Shown: positions 60,399 through 64,000 of the stretch, one piece after another
How the letters are laid out: each line of letters begins with the position of its first letter
Numbering within the stretch: position 1 is the first letter of the stretch
From: Demequina maris
GTDB taxonomy: Bacteria; Actinomycetota; Actinomycetes; Actinomycetales; Demequinaceae
Direction of reading: 5' to 3'
Length of the DNA: 64,000 nucleotides
NCBI RefSeq assembly: GCF_000971155.1
Contig: NZ_BBLX01000006.1
Span: 1 to 64,000 of the forward strand
Position numbers and translations under genes: made by a program
The notes under the pieces: model-generated
What the model was told of the DNA's origin: nothing
Databases searched by the model: none
What the model saw: the letters and a program-made list of their open reading frames with translations, nothing else

Positions 60399-61385
60399 TC
60401 AGAGCAGGGCGATGGGGTTGACGGGGGAGCCGACCGCGCCGGTGATGGGCAGCGGCGCGGCGGTGAGCAGGAACTCGTAGCGGGACGATGCGGCGCAGGC
60501 CTCGGCGAGCGCGTCCAGGTCCCACATCTCCCCGATGGTGAGGCCCATGTGGGGGATCACCACCTGGTGGAGCGGCTGGAACGCGTTCTCGAACTCGTTG
60601 GGGCGCACCTCGAAGCCCCAGGTGTCGGTCGCGATCGCGGCGATGTCGCGCTCGCGCATCCACGTGGCCGTGGTGAAGGACAGGCCGGGCGCGGGTCCGC
60701 CCGCGTACTCGCCCCAGCCGTCGCGCTTGGCGCGCGCGAGCTGGCCGGTGCGCACGAGCACGATGTCGCCCGTCCCGACCGCGCTCGTGGGGCCCTGCGC
60801 CGCGATGCAGGCATCGAGGTCCGCGGCGGTGATCGCGTAGCCGTCCTCGAGCTCCCCGGTGTCGGGGCGCAGGTGGCGGCCCAGGTCGAGCAGCACGCCG
60901 CGGCCGGTGACCAGGGAGGCCGCGTGCTCGATTCCCGTGACCAGGTCGCCGTCGGACGTCACGACGTCGCCCGCGCGGCGACCGTTCCACGCCAGGCCGT
61001 GGTCGAAGATGTGGCCCAGCCCGTCCCACTGGGTCGAGCACTGGAGGGGCATCGCGATGACGTCGTCCGCGCCGCCGATGCCGTGCGGGAAGCCCTGGCT
61101 GCCGCGCTCGGCGTCGGTGCCGGTGTCGAGCATCGTGTGGACCGGGTTGGTGCGCCGCCGCCAGCCTCGTTGGGGGCCGTTCATGTCGAACGGCAGCGAC
61201 AGCGAGAGCGAGACACCCGTGCGGACCAGCGCCGCGGCCCGGGCCCGCGCGGCGTCGTCGATGAGGTTGAGCGTGCCCACCGCATCGTCCTCGCCCCAGC
61301 GTCCCCAGTTGCTGACGGCGCGCGCCATCGCGCTGACGGCGGCCTCCGGATCGCGAGGATCGAAGCCTGCGGATGTGACGCCCAT
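60399..61385 (-). CDS. Cyclase family (kynurenine formamidase-like) hydrolase
   Basis: A 328-aa metal-dependent hydrolase of the cyclase superfamily. The metal-site region is PLQCSTQWDGLGHIFDHG, here with STQWD in place of the classical HxGTHxD, as in a known long-form subgroup. DIVLVRTG and the late NAFQPLHQVVIPHMGLTIGEMWDLD are family marks. Likely opens a lactone or amide. ATG 61385 has GAGGGAG upstream. First gene of the cyclase-monooxygenase-FAH operon; divergent from LysR. Confidence 0.88.
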   Translation of the reverse strand: MGVTSAGFDPRDPEAAVSAMARAVSNWGRWGEDDAVGTLNLIDDAARARAAALVRTGVSLSLSLPFDMNGPQRGWRRRTNPVHTMLDTGTDAERGSQGFPHGIGGADDVIAMPLQCSTQWDGLGHIFDHGLAWNGRRAGDVVTSDGDLVTGIEHAASLVTGRGVLLDLGRHLRPDTGELEDGYAITAADLDACIAAQGPTSAVGTGDIVLVRTGQLARAKRDGWGEYAGGPAPGLSFTTATWMRERDIAAIATDTWGFEVRPNEFENAFQPLHQVVIPHMGLTIGEMWDLDALAEACAASSRYEFLLTAAPLPITGAVGSPVNPIALL

Positions 61386-61450
61386 GTCGCTCCCTCGGGC
61401 GCATCGTCGCGCCCAGGGCCAGTCAACCGGTGACGGAGGCATCAGCCAAG

Positions 61451-61477
61451 ACGAATTCCGCAATGAGCGCTATTCGT
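61451..61477. promoter_or_regulatory. Candidate LysR-binding dyad
   Basis: ACGAAT-N15-ATTCGT inverted repeat in the divergent promoter region; the right arm overlaps the -35 region of the LysR gene. A -10 TAGGGT (61494-61499) is 6 bases before its ATG. Confidence 0.5.
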
Positions 61478-61493
61478 GTCGTCGATAGGCCGC

Positions 61494-61499
61494 TAGGGT
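61494..61499 (+). promoter_or_regulatory. -10 box (TAGGGT) of the LysR gene
   Basis: Six bases from the ATG at 61506, leaderless type. Confidence 0.5.
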
Positions 61500-61505
61500 C
61501 GCGTC

Positions 61506-62435
61506 ATGGATCTGCGCAGCCTCGACATGAATCTGCTCCTCCCGCTGCATGCGCTCCTGGAGGAGCGCAGCGTCTCCCGCGCCGCTCAGCGGCTCAGCCT
61601 GAGCCAGCCGGCGCTGTCGGCGTCGCTCGCGAAGCTGAGGCGCCTGTTCGGCGACGAGCTGCTGGTGCGCCACGGCAACGCCTACGAGCTCAGCCCTCTC
61701 GCGGTGTCGCTGCGCGAGCGCACGTGGGCGGCCGTGCAGACGATGGACCGGCTGTTCTCCGCCCAGGCGGAGTTCGACCCGGCCACGAGCGACCGCGACT
61801 TCCGCATCCTGGGCGCGGACTACGCGTTCCGCATCGCCGGCCGAGAGATCTCGCTCGCGGTGTCCGCGGCCGCGCCCCATGCACGGCTCACGTTCGAGAC
61901 GCTCACATGGGAGACGCTCGAGGCGGCGCCGGAGTCGCTGCGCGACTGTGACGGCATGATCCTGCCGCACGGCTTCGTCGGCTCGGACCGGTACCTCGAC
62001 GTGCTGGAGGACCGCTGGGTGGTGGTGGCGTGGGAGCACAACGAGGAGCTGGGGGAGGCGCTCACGGAGCAGGACCTCGCGCGGCTGCCCTGGGTGCTCG
62101 CGATGAACCGCGCCACGCAGTTCACGCCCGCGGTACGGCAGATGCAGACCCTCGGCATCGAGCCGCGGGTGGAGGTGGTCACCCCGAGCTTCGCGACGCT
62201 GCCCGCGCTCGTGGCGGGGACCCAGCGACTGGGTCTGCTCCAGGAGCGCCTCGCGCTCGCGGTGCAGTCCCTGCATGGGCTGCGGATCCTCGACTTCCCC
62301 GTCCCGGTGCCGCCCATCAAGGACGCCTTCTGGTGGAACGGGATCTACGACTCGGACCCGGGCCACCAGTGGCTCCGGTCCGTGCTCGCGGAGGTCGCGA
62401 CGACCTTCGCGGTGATGCCCGGCGACGGCGGCTGA
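61506..62435 (+). CDS. LysR family regulator (NodD/PhcR-like)
   Basis: A 309-aa LTTR. The HTH is LLPLHALLEERSVSRAAQRLSLSQPALSASLAKLRRLFGDELLVRHGN. The effector domain is of the NodD/LinR-like type that senses aromatic or phenolic compounds, with DRDFRILGADYAFRIAGREI and TPSFATLPALVAGTQRLGLLQERLA. It lies between the cyclase operon (divergent) and the extradiol dioxygenase (convergent), and probably activates both. Confidence 0.92.
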   Translation: MDLRSLDMNLLLPLHALLEERSVSRAAQRLSLSQPALSASLAKLRRLFGDELLVRHGNAYELSPLAVSLRERTWAAVQTMDRLFSAQAEFDPATSDRDFRILGADYAFRIAGREISLAVSAAAPHARLTFETLTWETLEAAPESLRDCDGMILPHGFVGSDRYLDVLEDRWVVVAWEHNEELGEALTEQDLARLPWVLAMNRATQFTPAVRQMQTLGIEPRVEVVTPSFATLPALVAGTQRLGLLQERLALAVQSLHGLRILDFPVPVPPIKDAFWWNGIYDSDPGHQWLRSVLAEVATTFAVMPGDGG

Positions 62436-62481
62436 GCGCGGAGGAGCAGGCCTCGGCCGCCACCGCCGGGTCGTCTGGTGG

Positions 62482-63498
62482 TCAGCCCCGGCCGTGGGCC
62501 GCGTAGGGGTTGAGCAAAGCGTCCTTGATCTCGTCCGGCACGCCCTCCTCGGTGGCCGAGGGGCCGTCCGCGGGCGGGAAGGACTCGGTCATCGACATCG
62601 GCATCCGGCTGTTGCGGTAGAAGTTGTTGGAGCCGAGCGACGGCTTCCAGGTCGGCGCGTCCCAGTCGGGGACGTAGTTGCGGTACCCGCCGGTGTTGAG
62701 CTCGATGCGCAGGGTCGACGGCTCGCGGTAGTAGAGGAAGTTCTGCTCGCCGATGCCGTGGATCGACGGCCCATACTCGATGTCCGTGCCGTTCTCCATG
62801 AGGGTGTCGGCGGCGATGAGCAGCTCCTCGCGCGTGTCGACCCAGAAGGCGTAGTGGTTGACGCGGCCGGCGCGGGACGAGCCGTCGAGGACCACGCCCA
62901 GGTCGTGGGACTTCTCGTTGGTGGTGAGCACGGAGAAGACCGAGATCGGGGCCTCGTCGAGCACCGTGCGGGCCATGAAGCGGAAGCCGAGCACGTCGAC
63001 GTACCAGCGCACGAAGCCGTCGACGTCGCTGGTGGCGATCGTGACGTGGTCGAGCTGGCGGGGCGCGCCGGCGAAGCGGCTGCGGCGCGACGGGCGGTCG
63101 GGGTAGATCGAGGCGGCCTCGCCCTCCGCGTGGTGGTGCTCGGCGTCCCAGTGCAGCGTCATCGCGTGGCCCCACGGGCCCACGAACTCGAACGCGCGGC
63201 CGATCGCGTTGCCCTCGACCCAGGCGCCAGCGATGCCCGCCTCCTGGACGCGGCGTGCGGCCTCCTCGAGCGCCTCGGGGCTCGTGGTGCGCCACGCCAT
63301 GGTCGCGAGCGACGGCTCCGGGCCGGGCTTCACCACCACGCTGTAGCGGTAGTAGTCGCCCCAGCAGCGGAGGTAGACGTCGCCGTCGATGCGGTCGACG
63401 ACGGTGAGCCCGACCTGCTCCTCGTAGAACTTCACCGACGCCTCGACATCGGGTGACGTGATCGCCACGTAGGACAGGTGCGACAGGAGTGAGATCAT
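62482..63498 (-). CDS. Extradiol (catechol 2,3-dioxygenase-like) VOC dioxygenase
   Basis: A 338-aa two-module type I extradiol dioxygenase. The iron ligands are recognisable: H in APRQLDHVTIATSDVDG, H in VNHYAFWVDTREELL, and E in STLRIELNTGGYRNYVPDW. The N-terminal module (HLSYVAITSPDVEASVKFYEE) has lost metal ligands, as is usual. Cleaves a catechol-type diol with O2. AAAGGA ribosome site. A C-terminal extension (MSMTESFPPADGPSATEEG) is longer than usual. Divergent from the alpha/beta hydrolase at 63737. Confidence 0.93.
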   Translation of the reverse strand: MISLLSHLSYVAITSPDVEASVKFYEEQVGLTVVDRIDGDVYLRCWGDYYRYSVVVKPGPEPSLATMAWRTTSPEALEEAARRVQEAGIAGAWVEGNAIGRAFEFVGPWGHAMTLHWDAEHHHAEGEAASIYPDRPSRRSRFAGAPRQLDHVTIATSDVDGFVRWYVDVLGFRFMARTVLDEAPISVFSVLTTNEKSHDLGVVLDGSSRAGRVNHYAFWVDTREELLIAADTLMENGTDIEYGPSIHGIGEQNFLYYREPSTLRIELNTGGYRNYVPDWDAPTWKPSLGSNNFYRNSRMPMSMTESFPPADGPSATEEGVPDEIKDALLNPYAAHGRG

Positions 63499-63587
63499 CG
63501 TCGATCCTTTCGGTACGCCCGGCGTCGTTGCCGGCTCGGGTCCCACTATCGCCAGGGCGCGGGTTATCAGGGAACGCCGATCTGGGT

Positions 63588-63607
63588 ATGCCCTCCATCA
63601 CTGGCAT
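63588..63607. promoter_or_regulatory. Second candidate LysR-type dyad
   Basis: ATGCC-N10-GGCAT in the divergent region between the dioxygenase and the alpha/beta hydrolase. Arm sequence differs from the 61451 site, so it may serve another factor. Confidence 0.35.
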
Positions 63608-63691
63608 GGATAGGCGTGCGGGGTGCGTGTCATCACTCGCGCGCATATCCGGCATCGCCAAATTCGACTGTGCGGATGGGTGGGCCTCTCC

Positions 63692-63697
63692 TAGGGT
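63692..63697 (+). promoter_or_regulatory. -10 box (TAGGGT) of the alpha/beta hydrolase gene
   Basis: Identical to the LysR gene -10. The start codon is 39 bases further, after a GTGTGGAG ribosome site, so this message has a leader. Confidence 0.4.
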
Positions 63698-63736
63698 GGG
63701 CTCGACGCAACGGCGCGAGCGAGGTGTGGAGCCCCC

Positions 63737-64000
63737 ATGTTCATGTACTTCCCGACCAACTACGTGTGGAGCATGGCCGCGGTCGCCGCGCTCAACAACG
63801 GCGGCCTCATCGACGAGGTGGACCGCGCCTGCAAGCCGGTCCTCGAGGCCTCCCGCAACGGCGACGACGTCGGCACCGAGCTGCTCTACGACTCGTGGGC
63901 GGCCGTGGCGGACCGGCTCATCGCCTCGGCCGAGGAGGATGTCGCCCGGGGCCGGCTCATCGGCGCCGGCGACAAGTACTACCGCGCCTCGCTGTACACG
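63737..64000 (+). CDS. Alpha/beta hydrolase, N-terminal part (2,6-dihydroxypseudooxynicotine hydrolase-like); cut by the window end
   Basis: The first 88 codons of a gene running out of the window: MFMYFPTNYVWSMAAVAALNN, then GGLIDEVDRACKPVLEASRNGDDVGTELLYDSW and AGDKYYRASLYT. This helical opening matches hydrolases that cleave C-C bonds in heteroaromatic or ring-cleavage products, whose catalytic serine lies later, outside the window. ATG 63737 (or 63743) follows a GGAG. Divergent from the extradiol dioxygenase, which fits ring cleavage followed by C-C hydrolysis. Confidence 0.75.
   Translation, partial: MFMYFPTNYVWSMAAVAALNNGGLIDEVDRACKPVLEASRNGDDVGTELLYDSWAAVADRLIASAEEDVARGRLIGAGDKYYRASLYT

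Noticed and set aside
1-64000. CRISPR arrays, insertion sequences, integrases, attachment sites, riboswitches
   Set aside because: No regularly spaced repeats, transposase or integrase motifs, or recognisable riboswitch cores were seen. The CAT-anticodon tRNA is followed directly by a normal gene without a tRNA-end repeat.

Overview
The window is very GC-rich, with third codon positions almost all G or C. Several genes have a TANNNT -10 box only 6-7 bases before ATG or GTG, the mark of leaderless transcripts. Genes overlap by ATGA/GTGA in many places, and the housekeeping block resembles a high-GC Gram-positive actinobacterium. Order Micrococcales (Cellulomonas/Demequina-like) is my best guess; the genus is not established. 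I see no insertion sequence, prophage, CRISPR array or rRNA.

Layout. (1) 0.1-17 kb is mostly core: tRNA-dihydrouridine synthase, a RibD-like reductase, dgt, a translationally coupled DUF368 (PopT-type lipid carrier) membrane operon, dnaG, a PhnDCEE phosphonate/phosphite-type ABC transporter, two tRNAs, a CsbD-like stress protein, a flippase-like protein with a degenerate kinase-like middle, and a 14-helix drug exporter. (2) 17-22 kb holds redox and small enzymes: an MmyB-type regulator, a CMD/cupin/DUF2255 operon, an aldo/keto reductase and a flavodoxin-fold reductase. (3) 22-42 kb is a glycoside block: a sugar ABC importer without its own ATPase, GH3 and GH1 beta-glucosidases, two GH78 alpha-L-rhamnosidases, three esterase/acyl-transfer enzymes, a phenolic acid decarboxylase, an MFS carrier, TetR and LacI regulators and a CAD-like alcohol dehydrogenase. 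(4) 43-53.7 kb holds a CocE-like hydrolase plus DUF3237 pair and a Dpp-type ABC transporter plus amidase plus second DUF3237, with two TetR regulators. (5) 53.7-64 kb is a probable aromatic catabolic cluster: acyl-CoA ligase, MaoC, amidohydrolase, SDR, MarR, FAH-type hydrolase, flavin monooxygenase, cyclase-family hydrolase, LysR, extradiol dioxygenase and a truncated alpha/beta hydrolase.

The most interesting observation is that one 17-bp dyad, consensus ACCARTCAWTGAYTGGT, lies in five promoter regions of block 3 (21976, 27921, 28577, 39763, 40828). It ties the ABC importer, GH3/TetR, GH78-GH1-serine hydrolase, MFS-GH78-esterase-decarboxylase-acetyltransferase/LacI and alcohol dehydrogenase units into one apparent regulon. 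The enzyme set fits dismantling of acylated phenolic rhamno-glucosides (plant phenylpropanoid or flavonoid glycosides): rhamnose off, acyl ester off, glucose off, hydroxycinnamate decarboxylated. Block 5 could then take the aromatic parts further. That substrate is inferred, not shown.

A second unexplained signal is a 10-mer, GGACGATGCG, found by eye at 21 places on both strands, in several reading frames and in intergenic DNA, far more often than base composition predicts.
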